Source: Clitopilus passeckerianus
Lineage: Eukaryota; Basidiomycota; Agaricomycetes; Agaricales; Entolomataceae
Assembly: GCA_944990035.1 (NCBI GenBank)
Contig: CALYLX010000100.1
Span: 124,001-188,000, forward strand
Direction: 5' to 3'
DNA: 64,000 nucleotides
Positions 34,440-45,647 of the stretch are shown piece by piece (the first letter of the stretch is position 1; every line of letters begins with the position of its first letter). Made by a program: the position numbers and the translations under genes. The notes beneath the pieces were generated by a model. That model did not search any database. It saw only the letters and a program-made list of their open reading frames with translations, and had not been told where the DNA came from.

Positions 34440-35199
34440 GGTGGGCAGGACCCATGAAAGCAGGCTTGGGGCCAGTGTTTTATGCAATGGATATCATGAC
34501 TGAAATCGACTCATCCCGACTCTCATTTAACTGGTTTTCTCGCTTCTGCGAAGGTATCATATATTCCCTTCACTTGTATTCGTATCTTTGGTACAAATTA
34601 TCGCAATTATGGGTACTCTTGTCTTCTTTATCGGTTAGGGGATGGTCTTCTTATACTACTTCATTGTCCAACCTGTTGGCGGCTCTATTCATGGCCCGCC
34701 TCGTCACCCATGCTGTGGGTGCAGGTGCAGTGCTCCTTCCCGATTTAGCGGGCGTCGGGTGTCGGGCGTCTGAGGCAGTGTGTGTGTGGCGTCCGGCGCT
34801 TCCTAGCCCCAAGTGGCTTTGAAGGCGGTGCATGCGTGCCGCAAGTTGTATACCTTGTTCATCCCTCCGAGCATAATAATGCAACTCGTACTACTACTAC
34901 ACATGCATTTTATCAGCACATCCACATTTAACAAGAGTTGTTGTTCGGTGAAAGGCACCGCTATTTTACTCAGGTACATGCGATGTCCATTATACATCTC
35001 AACCGGCGGCGCCTGGATTGTCAAATGTACACACCTAGGACACTATAGCGGCCGGGACAATTTGATGGGACGGCTTGTACTGTTGCATGGATTGTCCATA
35101 TAAAGCTCTGTACCCTCCCAAAGGTAGAGGTACCACTCAATCCTCACCCACCAAGCGACTAGTCTATTCTCCTCACAAACCCCATTTCTCGTGCACGCT
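34440..35199. other. Intergenic region between the two coiled-coil genes
   Basis: It contains T-rich and AT-rich stretches and a short run of GTGTG near 34780. No gene is seen. Confidence 0.45.
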
Positions 35200-36803
35200 A
35201 TGAGAGAAGCAGCGGTTGATGATGAAACCAGGCAACGCATGGTCATGGAAGACCTTCAGAAACTTAGACCGATCGCGAACGACTTGGGAAAGGCTGCCAC
35301 TGACATTCTTGGCTCGTGCGCTCGGTCGTTGATGCCGATCGTCAGTAAATATTGGGTTCGTAAAAAAGTGCCTAGCGCCCCTCCGAATCTTCTAACGCTT
35401 GCTTTACAAAAGCTGAGAGATGACGAGCGCCAAGTTGTTAGTCGTTCAGTCTCCATTGTGACGGGTGCCAATATGCTCTGGAAGGAAGGACTGAAGGGTG
35501 TTTACAATATCGACATCAAGCTCAGTGAGCTTCATTTGTATGTCGTGTCCTTGAAATCTGTGGGAATAACTAATGACTTGTTTACGTAGGGCACTCGTTA
35601 AGTTTGGCCGAGATTTGGACGAGTATGAGAAGCGGCGGCCCTTTATGTCAAGGCCAAAGCTAGACCTCAACCTTGTGGTGGCAATTGAAGAACCCATGTT
35701 TACGCTTATGCGGGGAGAGGCCGTGGGTTCCATTCAATCTCCCCTTCCCGATTTCTTGTCCTGACCACAGTTCAGTTTAAGCAATCGATTCACAAGACTT
35801 TGCCGCCGGCAGAGGTTAAAGAGTTGTATGAACATTACCGCAACCCCAGGCCTGAGCAGCCTGAGAACGCCGTGCCTCCGGCTTATCTGGATCTCGTGCA
35901 GAAACAACAGCGACTGGAAGAGCTGGCACAGGAGAACGAAGCGCACGACGAAAGAAGGGCACGTGAAAAGGTGGAGGAAGAGAGGCGGGATCAGGAGAGG
36001 AGAGACAAAGAGCTGGCGGAGCAAGTAGCTCGCGAGGAGGTCGAGCGGATCGCAATAAAGAAAGAACGGGAGCAGCTGAAAAAGAAGCAGCAGGCCGAAT
36101 TGAGAAAAAGGGAGGAACATAGGATGAAGGAAGCTCAACAAGAAGAAGAGGAGAGGCAGCAACGTCGAAAGAAGGCGGACGAAGAGAATGCGAAGCGTGG
36201 ACGCCAATTGAGGGAGGAGGAGGAAAGGAAAGGGCCTGACCTACAACTCGAACTAGCCGCCATGAAGCGAAAGCTGGCTGAGGAACAGAAACGCAACCAG
36301 GAACTTGAAAGGGAAAAACGGGAGAGATCGTGGAGACAGGCGGAGCCGGCACCAGCACCGCATAGAACTAACGTCCACGTCTCTACCTCGGTCAAAGTAG
36401 ACGCCGCCAGGCCTACAAGACGTTCGGTTCCTGAACGAAAACGTTCTCACAGCTTTGACGACATCTACCGGGAAGAAGAGTATCCAGAGCCACTGGACAG
36501 GAACCCATTTCGCAGTCCTGGCCCTAGGACTCATCAGGCCGTCAGGAGCCAGTACTTGGGCGATCGTCTGCGAGTAACTGACCGGGCGATGCAACACCTT
36601 GACTTGGATTACTATGGACACCGTGGATACAGCAATTCACATGCCAGTTCTGTGGTCGTGACAGACTCTTTCAACAACAATTCAGTACAGATTGGCCGTG
36701 GTAAGTCATAGAGGTTATTCATCATTTCCGATACTCACAAGGTCTCTGGGAGACTTTCATAGACGACTGGCACGCCATCCAGACGCTGAAATATTACTTG
36801 TGA
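35200..36803 (+). CDS. Coiled-coil protein with Asn-rich end (paralogue 2)
   Basis: Start MREAAVDDETRQRMV at 35200. The N-terminal helical region (LRPIANDLGKAATDILGSCARSLMPIVSKYW, LLTLALQKLRDDERQVVSRSVSIVTGANMLW, ALVKFGRDLDEYEKRRP) differs from the bundle of the upstream paralogue. Introns near 35533-35588 and 35735-35774 lead to FKQSIHKTLPPAEVKELYEHY. About 180 residues of Glu/Arg/Lys coiled coil follow, then DRNPFRSPGPR and the tail VVVTDSFNNNSVQIGRG. These two motifs match DKNPFRRTP and SGSFNDNSVVYG of the neighbour. A donor at about 36701 joins a last exon ending HAIQTLKYYL at 36801-36803; without splicing the protein ends at 36711. VQIG equals the core tetrad of RHIM-type amyloid motifs. 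Confidence 0.7.
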
Positions 36804-37333
36804 GACACTGAGAGAAGCCTATGTGATTATTTTGGACATTCCGGTACTTAAGCATTGAGTGAATATGTAGCAATATATCGAATACACAGCCTGTATTTCC
36901 TTTTTCTATGTTATATTGAAAGCTACTGCCAGAGGAATGATGGGGAGCGAGGAACACCCCTTGTGGGATTCGGATTCTTATCTTATCAGCTTAGTCATGG
37001 TGATATTCCTTTCTTGTCGTAAAGCAAACAAAGCCAAAGCTCGTCTGCTGGTCCATTTGCCGAGCCTTGCTCGTTGGGATGCCCCTTCTTCGTCGCTTTG
37101 CAAAAGCTGTTGTCGTTTTCTGCTCTCTATCTTCAAACTCCGGAGTCAGGACAACGTGGTTCATCAAAGGCGCTTAAATAGGCATAAATCTCAAAAACAA
37201 GCGCAAATTACCGATCCAAGCAGGTCAACAGCTTGCCGCATGCCACTGGCCCTTTGACGATGTCAAATCTTTACCTTCTTTCACTTCTACACAAACATCA
37301 AGAAGAAAGAACCCTGCTTACCTCTGCTCTACC
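36804..37333. other. Intergenic region, no gene seen
   Basis: About 530 bp between the second coiled-coil gene and the next plus-strand gene. Nothing supported. Confidence 0.45.
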
Positions 37334-38419
37334 ATGACGGAAAAATATGTGCCCACGGAAATCCTGCCACTGCCCAGTAAACTCGACCTGGACCTCATTT
37401 GTGCGCTGGAAGCCATCAAAGACTGGGGCACGCGAGACCCACTCGGGCAGAGAGTAGCCAACTGTGCTCAACTTCTCGCGTGTCTTCTTGGAGTAGGACC
37501 AGTAGGTGCCTTTTCTTTCGACTCCAAATCACGAATCTTACGCGACTTGCAGACCCTTTTGCCCAAAGAATACTACTTCGTACTGGCATCATCCGAGTCG
37601 ATTCTCAAAATACGGGATTGGTGGCACCGGATGAGGTTCATGCACCATTTAGACCGGAAATTGTATTTAATCCACAGGTTAGTGACTTCTGGAAGCACCA
37701 CCCGAAATCTTGTCATGACATTGACAATTTCATACAGGGACCTCCTTGGTATTTGGGATCGATACCCAGTGGCGTTGGCACTACAGAATAAAAAGGAAAA
37801 CGAAACGGCGGAATACAAGCTCCCTCCTGAACATGACTATGACCTGAATAACGTCAAAGAACTGCTCAGGTGGACTCGAATCGGCGTTTCCATTGCTGAA
37901 GTTAGTTTCACATCTACCCTCGTCATGTTGTCGCTCAACATAGTCTTCCAGTGGATACATCGGACAGAGCTTTACTCGCTCGTCAATCTCTCCTCAAAAT
38001 CGGTATCCTCCTCCAAATCTTCCAAATACCTATCCACGGAAGCTCAAGCCAAAGCCGCCCACCAACTCCAAGAACTCGAATCCATCAAAAAAACCCTCTG
38101 CAGCGCCGAACACTGGGACCTGCACCCCTCCAAATCCGACATCGTGCAAGAATGGCTGGAGAACTACCAAATTGCCGATTCGTGGGACTGGTGGACGACG
38201 TACTGTGGGGAGGAGACAACGGTTTATGATTTGAAGATGATGGCGTGGGCGGTGGAGCAGATGATGTCGTCCTGTTTGTGTCCGACTGAGTGGGCGCCGG
38301 AGGAGGAGGATAGTGAGGAGGAGGAGTCGGTGAGGAAGAGGTATGGGGATTTGAAGGTTATGTCGACTGGGAGGAGGCTTAAGGGTGTAGATGGTCCAAG
38401 GGTACCGCGAAAACAGTAA
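37334..38419 (+). CDS. Hypothetical protein, 361 residues
   Basis: One open frame from MTEKYVPTEILPLPSKLD at 37334 to PRVPRKQ at 38419. The N-terminal half is helical with Trp/Leu-rich segments (LICALEAIKDWGTRDPLGQRVANCAQLLACLLG, LASSESILKIRDWWHRMRFMHHLDRKLYLIHR). There is one possible membrane segment, FTSTLVMLSLNIVFQWI, and an acidic tail EEEDSEEEES. A GT..AG block of 60 nt (gttagt...atacag) at about 37680-37739 is a multiple of three without a stop, so it may be exon or intron: splicing would join HR directly to DLLGIWDRYP. I do not recognise the family. It lies downstream of the coiled-coil pair on the same strand. Confidence 0.65.
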   Translation: MTEKYVPTEILPLPSKLDLDLICALEAIKDWGTRDPLGQRVANCAQLLACLLGVGPVGAFSFDSKSRILRDLQTLLPKEYYFVLASSESILKIRDWWHRMRFMHHLDRKLYLIHRLVTSGSTTRNLVMTLTISYRDLLGIWDRYPVALALQNKKENETAEYKLPPEHDYDLNNVKELLRWTRIGVSIAEVSFTSTLVMLSLNIVFQWIHRTELYSLVNLSSKSVSSSKSSKYLSTEAQAKAAHQLQELESIKKTLCSAEHWDLHPSKSDIVQEWLENYQIADSWDWWTTYCGEETTVYDLKMMAWAVEQMMSSCLCPTEWAPEEEDSEEEESVRKRYGDLKVMSTGRRLKGVDGPRVPRKQ

Positions 38420-38977
38420 TTTGAATTGAAGTATAGAGTGTAACATAGCAATCATGATAATATTTCAATTTTCGTCTTGGACAACTTTCATTCTTCGTTG
38501 CAGGCTGTGATGTCCTCAACGACGCTCGTTGGGGTCATGACTTTTACCTGCTTCCAGAATTCTGGCAGCAGAACGCGACACGGGAATGATGTTTGAGCAA
38601 GCAGGCGTCATTATATTATTTGCTAGTCTTCTCGGGAACATGTGTAATGGTACATTGGGTCATGCGTTTGGAAGGAAAGGTATGGTTGCTCCAGGCAAAG
38701 TTAGTTTGACGAGACCAGAACAGTAAGCACCCGTCTCTATTGTATCTTGAGGCACCGTGCAAACGGAAGTTCCTCGAGTTGTTGCGGATAAGGCGGGTCG
38801 ATGTGCACGTGGATGGTTGTCTTGCAGCAGAACGTCTATAATGCAGTAGGCCTCATGAGGGCCAGTGAATAATACCTATAGAGCCACACGGGCGGGGTCA
38901 GTAGCCTACTCCTTGCAAAGAAACGCCACTTACCATGTTTTCATGAAGTCGGGAATGCGAACTCGGCCCTCTGTGCT
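38420..38977. other. Convergent intergenic region, no gene seen
   Basis: A short plus-strand frame near 38588-38720 is open but has no family resemblance. No repeat seen. Confidence 0.45.
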
Positions 38978-39403
38978 CTAGGACCCCGCATCAGCCGGAT
39001 CTTCATATCTCTGCTTCCTCCTCTCTTCACTCTCCTTATGCTCCCTCTCCTCCCTCGCCTCTTTCAACCCCTGAATCATCCCCTGCACAGTCCCCACAAT
39101 CATGCCCCACCCCTCACTAACACCAATCTTGAAAAAATGGACATAAAACCCGAATATCGCAATCCCCTTGAATATAGTCCAGCCCCACCCTACAACGTAT
39201 GCGAGAATGTGGTATATTGGAGGAACGACGTAGCTGAGGGCGTTGAAGAGGAAGTAGGAGAGGATGAGGCCTGCGATGATGAAGCGTGAGAGGCGGTGGG
39301 TTATGCTTAGGACGAGCAGGATGCTGAGGATGCTGAGTTGGGTGAAGAGGGAGTAGGTGTGTATTAGTGGTAGCTGGAAGTAGAAGTAGTGCCAGAACGA
39401 CAT
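38978..39403 (-). CDS. Small multi-pass membrane protein
   Basis: One exon of 141 residues, from MSFWHYFYFQLPLIH at 39403 to the stop at 38978. Four hydrophobic stretches are visible: LSILSILLVLSITHRL, FIIAGLILSYFLFNALSYVVPPIYHI, LAYVVGWGWTIFKGIAIFGFYVHFF and a weaker WGMIVGTVQGMI. A charged C-terminal tail follows (KEAREEREHKESEERRKQRYEDP). The arrangement suggests an organelle or ER membrane protein with a cytosolic charged tail. I do not recognise the family. Confidence 0.7.
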   Translation of the reverse strand: MSFWHYFYFQLPLIHTYSLFTQLSILSILLVLSITHRLSRFIIAGLILSYFLFNALSYVVPPIYHILAYVVGWGWTIFKGIAIFGFYVHFFKIGVSEGWGMIVGTVQGMIQGLKEAREEREHKESEERRKQRYEDPADAGS

Positions 39404-41560
39404 GGCGGGGACCCGAACTCGAGCTTGGGATTTGGCGCTCTTGCTTGCTTAAGCTTGAGAAAAAGCGGCGAGGCGAGTGACGCGAGGCGCGTCCGAATCA
39501 TGTGGGAGCCGACTGCCATTCTTGGAGGAGCCGTAGAGATAAGATGAAAATCTAATCGGCTTTGATTTTATCGCGGCGGTCGATGAATCCGTGAGTTTCC
39601 ATTGGCTGTAGATGGTCTCCCTCCGTCATTCCCAAGAAATACCAAGAGACACCGTGTTGGGCGGGTGAAGAGAGGGAGGACTATTTCAAATGTCAGATAG
39701 GGATGCTGTTGGTCAACTCTAGGGTTCAATACTTTTATCGCTTTTAGCTACAATGCCTCAGCTCTCCAGATACGTGAAATCTTCCTTATTATTTCCGCAG
39801 TCGTAAGCGTCAACCTATTTCCGATTCATCGCTCAATACCATCTCTATGCATCATTACGATATGTTCTAATACGCAGGGATATGCGGATACATACCATCG
39901 CCAAGAACACTAAGAGTCACCCCAATTTTGTGGTGGGTAGAACACCTTTTGCACCGGAATGAGGCGATGTAGGGTCATTGGAGTGTCGAGGGAATGTTGA
40001 CATCGAGATGATTCACAGCACCAAAAGCACCCGTCGGTGGGGAACGCTCCAACATACCTCCTCGATACAGGCCGACGTACCCCACGTTTCTTGAGCGCTG
40101 ACCGTTCACAAAGTTTGTCTCCCCTAGATTAGCTGGCGGCCGCCTGTCAATAAATGTTGAGAAGTCCAGATTTTAAAACAGAACTACCTCGAGTGATGCT
40201 CGACGTGGTCACCGATCGTAATTTAGGATATTTCAGCCTCACAACATGCGTTCGCGTTGCGTTTTCACTGAATTGTATGATTCTAAAAATAGATGGCAGC
40301 TGGGTCGTGTGCCCGGGGCAGGCACATAACCGACGAACGGTGCGAGGCAGAGTGATAACGAATCCAGAGAGGAGGATCCGTCCATCTGGTATTCCCACTC
40401 TAAGTGCGCAGTCGAGGTTCATCCAAGGAATAATCGACGAGCGTAGTTGCGAGCTAGACCGGTCAACCCGGAAGTCGAGAGCGAGGGGGACTGGGAAGTT
40501 TCTGGCTGAAGGAGGTTGATGTTAAGCTTAATTTAGGGATGATTTCTACATTCACGACTAATTGGCACCGATTGAATGGGTGAGATTGCGCTCAGATGTA
40601 TGTAATTATTCTCGCTTAAGGCACAGAACATGTGGACTCCCAGGCTTTGACAACTCTCTAGCCTCCAGGCGTAACCAAACACCAAACAAACGTTATGTAT
40701 TCGTCATGGGATACAGCTTGGGGAATGGTGGCCAACAGTGACCCGAAAGAATCGGCCGCAGCTCTAGCCTCTAGGTAGAACTTAGGAGCAGCAAAATTTG
40801 CGTCCTTGAGCGACAGGATAGCGATAGGTTCTAAAAATGAAGCTGAATGCATTGCTCGTTCCAGGAATAGAACACCTCGCGTGGATATTAATGGCGGCAA
40901 TCACCGCTATTTTTGGGTTCGGCTGGGTTACAGCCACCACCTGTACCCGCTTCCGCTAATGCGGATCCAACGACCACGACACAACGCGAGAGCGCACTGG
41001 AGCGAGCGTCGAGCTCACCAGACCTCTAGAGGCTGGTAGGACGCAAATGGCGGTGATGGGAGCGCTTCTTCGAGATGCCTGGAAGAAGCACCCCAAATAT
41101 TGATGCAACGACACAATCACAACATATCTACACCAATTCGTCAAGAAGCCTCCGCATATGAGATGTGGTTTCCCATACCCGACGGGAAAACACAGATAAG
41201 GGTGTGGATGAAGAAATCCCATGACATTCACCATCGCCACCAACAGTCCCATGCAAATCGGCCGCTGAGTTTTGACGTGAGTTCTATTCTTACACCTACC
41301 GATCTAGTCTTCTCATAGGGATTGCAGCACATGTAAAGGCACATGCATCCGCTCCAGAAATTTGCTTCTTTCTATCAGCGGTATCAGGTATCAGTCAATT
41401 ACGCACCGGACCTCGAAACGCCCCATCCGACACCAACTGTCTAAGAATATATAAGCTCACGCCAACAAGAGCCGACTTGGGTCCCGAGGCTACCTTCTTA
41501 GCCTCCTCCTTCTGGTCGCCTGTCCTTGTCGTTCCTCCGTTGAACTTACAGGGAAGAATC
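39404..41560. other. Gene-poor region
   Basis: About 2.2 kb upstream of the peptide transporter. I see scattered short open frames on both strands, including a 40-codon plus-strand frame with a hydrophobic stretch at 40837-40959 and a minus-strand frame around 39990-40140. Neither forms a supported gene. No repeat or RNA gene is visible. Confidence 0.45.
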
Positions 41561-43854
41561 ATGTCCGACCAACTGCAGACACCTGAGTCGCACTCATTCG
41601 ACGAGAAGAAGCCCGGAAACAGTGTGTCCATTAATGACGAGAAGCTGGGCCATGTCTCTCATATTCACTACTATGAGACGGATGGCATTCACGACGGACT
41701 GGAGATTCCTAGTGATGAAGAGAGGGATACTCTGAGGAGGGTACCAGATACGATTCCCTGGGCTGCATACTGTACGTCGCTCCACTCCTCTTGATACCTG
41801 AGGTTCAGGTGATTGATCCCGCTTCTCGAATATAGTGATCGCTGTTGTCGAACTTGCAGAGCGTTTCTCCTTCTACGGCTCTAGCGTTGTTTTCGTGAGT
41901 CCTACGGCATCCTTCCGGACCTCCATCTTTATCTGACCTTCGCTTGACAAACAGACCAACTTTATTCAACAAGGGCTTCCAAAGGGCTCGCATACTGGTG
42001 CCGGCGGTCAGGACGGCCAGTCAGGAGCCCTAGGCCTTGGACAGCGTGCATCCACGGGTCTTACCACTTTCTACCAATTCTGGTAAGATGCTTCCCGTTC
42101 CCCACTCCCTCGGGCATATGTTCACTAGGCTTCTTCTTCGCTTAGGTGCTATATCACGCCCCTCCTCGGAGCTTACATCGCGGATACCTACCTTGGACGT
42201 TTCCGGACCGTCTGCTGGGCCGTCCTCATCGCCCTCATCGGGCACATTATCCTCATCGTCTCTGCTGTCCCAGGCGTCATCGAGCACGGCAACAGTGCCG
42301 TTGGCGCATTTGCCGTGGCGCTGATCATCATGGGTCTGGGTACCGGTCTGTTCAAGGCCAATATTTCGCCCTTGATCGCCGAACAGTACAAGCGCACCAA
42401 GATCTTCGTCAAGACGCTACCCAGCGGTGAACGAGTTATCGTGGACCCCGCACTCACCATTTCCAGAGTGTATCTCGTGGGTTTCATCGATATATTGATT
42501 TCTGATGGATTTGCGAGCTGACGGGTGCATTGGTAGTACTTCTATTTGTTCATCAATATTGGTGCTCTCATCGGGCAGATCTCCATGACATACGCCGAGA
42601 AGGTCCGTTCCTTTCCCGGATCTGGTAGATTCACGGTTCTGACCATCGTAACATGTAGTTTGTTGGTTTCTGGCTCGCCTACACCCTCCCTACGGTCGTG
42701 TTCCTCCTTTCGCCCATTGTCCTCTTCATTGGTCGCAAGAAGTATAATCGCTCACCACCGACTGGTTCTATCTTGCCCACTGCCTGGCGCGCATGGAGAC
42801 TTGCTTCAAAGGGCCGCTGGAGCTTGAACCCCGCGAAAACCATCCGCCAGATGAAGGCTGACGACTTCTGGGAGGGTGTTAAGCCATCAAATATCCCTGC
42901 TGACCAGAGGCCACGCTGGATGAACTTCGATGATCAGTGGGTTGATGAACTTGCTCGTGGGTTGAGCGCTTGTGCTGTGTTCTGCTGGATTCCTATCTAT
43001 TGTAAGTGTTCGCAGTTGTAATGGGAATGGCGGATACGACGCTGACAAGGATTTGATTTTAGGGCTCACGTACAACCAGCTGAACAACAACTTGACCTCG
43101 CAGGCTGCCACCATGAGCTTGCACGGTGTCCCCAACGATGTCATCTCTAATCTTGACCCGTTCGCACTCATCATCTTCATCCCCATCTGCGATCTCTTCG
43201 TACGTTCCTTCTTTCCTCGTCAACCCACCAAAAGCTTAACTGAATCCTTCCCCGACAGGTCTACCCCGCCCTCCGCCGCGCAGGCATCAACTTCTCCGCC
43301 CTCAAGCGTATCACCGCTGGATTCTTCACCGGCTCCGCCGCCATGATCTGGGCCGCCGTCCTCCAGCACTACATCTACAAGACCAACCCTTGCCACTACC
43401 AAGCCTCAACCTGCAAGGACGACCAGAAGCACGCTCTCGTCTCGCCCTTGAACGTGTGGATTCAAACCGGAGCCTACGTCCTCATCGCGTTCTCCGAGAT
43501 CTTCGCCTCCATCACTGGTCTCGAGTACGCGTTCACGAAGGCACCAGCGAACATGAAGTCCCTCGTCATGGCCGTGTTTTTGTTCACTTCTGCTATTGCA
43601 TCTGCTCTTGGCGAAGCTTTCGTCTGTAAGTCAATTTTATCGTTCAAGCGCAAGGCGAAACCTAATTGCTCCGTTTAGCTCTTTCCGCCGACCCACTGTT
43701 GGTCTGGAATTACGGCGTCATGGCTGTCCTCGCAGGCGTCACTGGCTTTGTCTTCTGGTTCTCGGTACGCAAGCTTGATGCCAGGGAGGACGAGCTTAAC
43801 AACTTGGACACTGGACATGTTGATGATCACCTCGTCAAATCTACCCCTGCCTAA
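41561..43854 (+). CDS. Proton-coupled di/tripeptide transporter (PTR2/POT family)
   Basis: Plasma-membrane symporter that imports di- and tripeptides with protons. Start MSDQLQTPESHSFDEKK at 41561. Motifs in order: DTIPWAAYLIAVVELAERFSFYG (the ExxERFxYYG-type POT motif, proton-coupling Glu/Arg), then TTFYQFWCYITPLLGAYIADTYLGRFRTV (POT signature). LIIMGLGTGLFKANISPLIAEQY, FYLFINIGALIGQISMTYAEK and the loop with WSLNPAKTIRQMKADDFWEGVKPS follow. FCWIPIYWLTYNQLNNNLTSQA (family YxxQxT-type), DPFALIIFIPICDLFVYP and IQTGAYVLIAFSEIFASITGLEYAFTKAPANMKS complete it. About eight short introns are removed; stop at 43852-43854. All twelve helices are represented. Confidence 0.95.
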
Positions 43855-44197
43855 GCAGATGGCATTATTACGGGTAAAGTTTTGCATTTGGGACGCGACA
43901 ATGTGATACCTTTTGATGATACCTGGACGAAAATGGGGCTCTTCTCTTACTTAGTTTCTTGTACGAGTTTCTATGTTGTAATGAGTGTATTAAATGAATG
44001 TAATTTGCAAGGATTGTCGGCAATAAAGATGGGGTATAATTAAGTCTATGATAGCGTGAAAGCATTGAACAAGAATGCGAATGAATGGGATTTAAATGAT
44101 GTATAGAGTAAGTTGACGTGGTTGAGATGATGAGGGTCCAGAAGATAAAGCTATGAGAAAGGTGGTCGGGATGCTAGTAGGTAGATGTAGGAAGTCA
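43855..44197. other. Convergent intergenic region, no gene seen
   Basis: AT-rich 3' flank shared by the peptide transporter and the F-box gene. Confidence 0.5.
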
Positions 44198-45647
44198 TCA
44201 CACTACTGCATGTCCTTCATGTGACGACGAAGACAGGCGTAGATCCGTCAAACTCTCATGGACATCTTCGGTGAAAGTATCCATGATGAAAACGCTCTCC
44301 CTCAAGATGGGCATGAGATGCTTCCACTGCGAGTATCTCCCCGAGCTGAACATCCGGAATGTCCAAGGATGCCCCCTGGCGTCGGTGGGGTCGGGTATCC
44401 AAAGGTCTTGCATTCGTACCCATTTCAGCCCGTCTGAATCTGCATAATGAAGATATGAGCGCCGGAGTGGGATTACAGGCGTGAAAGACGTACGTGGTAG
44501 AATGATCTCGGTCAACGAAGGACAAGCCTCGCCGAACATGGTGACAGTCGAGAAATCCTTGTCGAGGTTGCAACGTATCTGGTTCATCGCCCACATGTCC
44601 ACACAATTGAGATGTAGTTGGCGTAGGTCGGTGAATCGGGTGAGTGCTTCTCGAATGGAATTGATATATTCCTGCATGAAAAACTATCAGATGAGTTCTA
44701 GGTAAAGCATGGAGAAGAACGGAGGATTACGAACCTCAGAAGGATGCTTGTCCACGATCAACATATTCGTCATGCTCAACACCCGGATGTTGGGCAGTAA
44801 CAGGGAAATATGTTGAACCAGGTCCTGATTCCACCCTCGTCTCCGACAGCTGACCAAGTTCAGCGTGTGCCCGCTTGATTCGCTGAGAGCCATGAGGGCT
44901 TCTTCAGGAGCAGCATCGACCGCATCCCAAATCATGAACGCAGCCTTCAACGGAATCTTCCCCTCCAGCGCAGCTACGCACTCCGCATTCCCCACGAAGT
45001 ACTCCAAGCTGGGCAACTGCAGCTCCCGGGCCACGCCCATAGAAAGTAGCGGAGATTCGAGGGCTTCGTTGGGCGCCGTTTGCAGGTACGTCAGGGATGG
45101 ATGGCGGTTGAGGAAGAGGATGAGAGGCTCAGTGAGGGCGAGATAGGATTCGAAGTGTCGGAGATTTGGGAAGTGGATAGATTCTAGGGAGATGATGTAG
45201 GACGGGTCATAGACCATGAGGCGAAGCTCCTGTAGATGGTTGAGGCTGGCGAATGTTGCTCGGAGGGCATGGTAATAGGTCGATGAGCAGGTTGGTGGTG
45301 ACGCTCCGTCTGGACTTCAAGTGGCGCAAGCATTTCAGTACTGATATCGTAGAGAACGATAAAGGCACTCACGAGTATGAGATGGTCAAAGTCTTGACAC
45401 ACGACGATAGATGTAATTTTGTGGACAATGTCCTGCAGCATGTTTCGACCGCGCCAGCGGTATGCAGAGCGATGTTGCAATAGATAGCCTGATAACTTAA
45501 CGATTGGAATAGTTTAGAGACGCAGCATAGTGCAAGGAGTCCATCCAGAGGCAAAATGTCGGTGATAGTTTGAAGGAGCTCTGGGGGTAAGCTCAGGAGT
45601 GAAGTCGAGGGCGAGCTGTTTGAGGGGAAGGATATCGACATGTTCAT
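44198..45647 (-). CDS. F-box/LRR-like protein
   Basis: Start MNMSISFPSNSSPSTSLL at 45647. F-box SLPPELLQTITDILPLDGLLALCCVSKLFQSLSYQAIYCNIALH covers residues about 19-62. An intron after KTLTISYS leads to SPDGASPPTCSSTYYHALRATFASLNHLQELRLMVYDPSY. The LRR-like tail follows: IHFPNLRHFESYLALTEPLILFLNRHPSLTYLQT, LPNIRVLSMTNMLIV and LTRFTDLRQLHLNCVDMWAM. CPSLTEIILPRTSFTP and LRESVFIMDTF end it, with the stop at 44198. It is the standard mushroom F-box/LRR form, likely an SCF substrate adaptor; the target is unknown. Confidence 0.82.

Noticed and set aside
39990..40422. Minus-strand frame with RPPANLGETNFVNG and RNVGYVGLYRGG, preceded by an open frame at 40147-40422
   Set aside because: It looks protein-like, but I could not find a splice that keeps the upstream frame open; possibly a decayed gene, not supportable.
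40837..40959. A 40-codon plus-strand frame with a hydrophobic stretch (MKLNALLVPGIEHLAWILMAA...)
   Set aside because: No continuation after the stop could be spliced in, and no family resemblance; could be chance.
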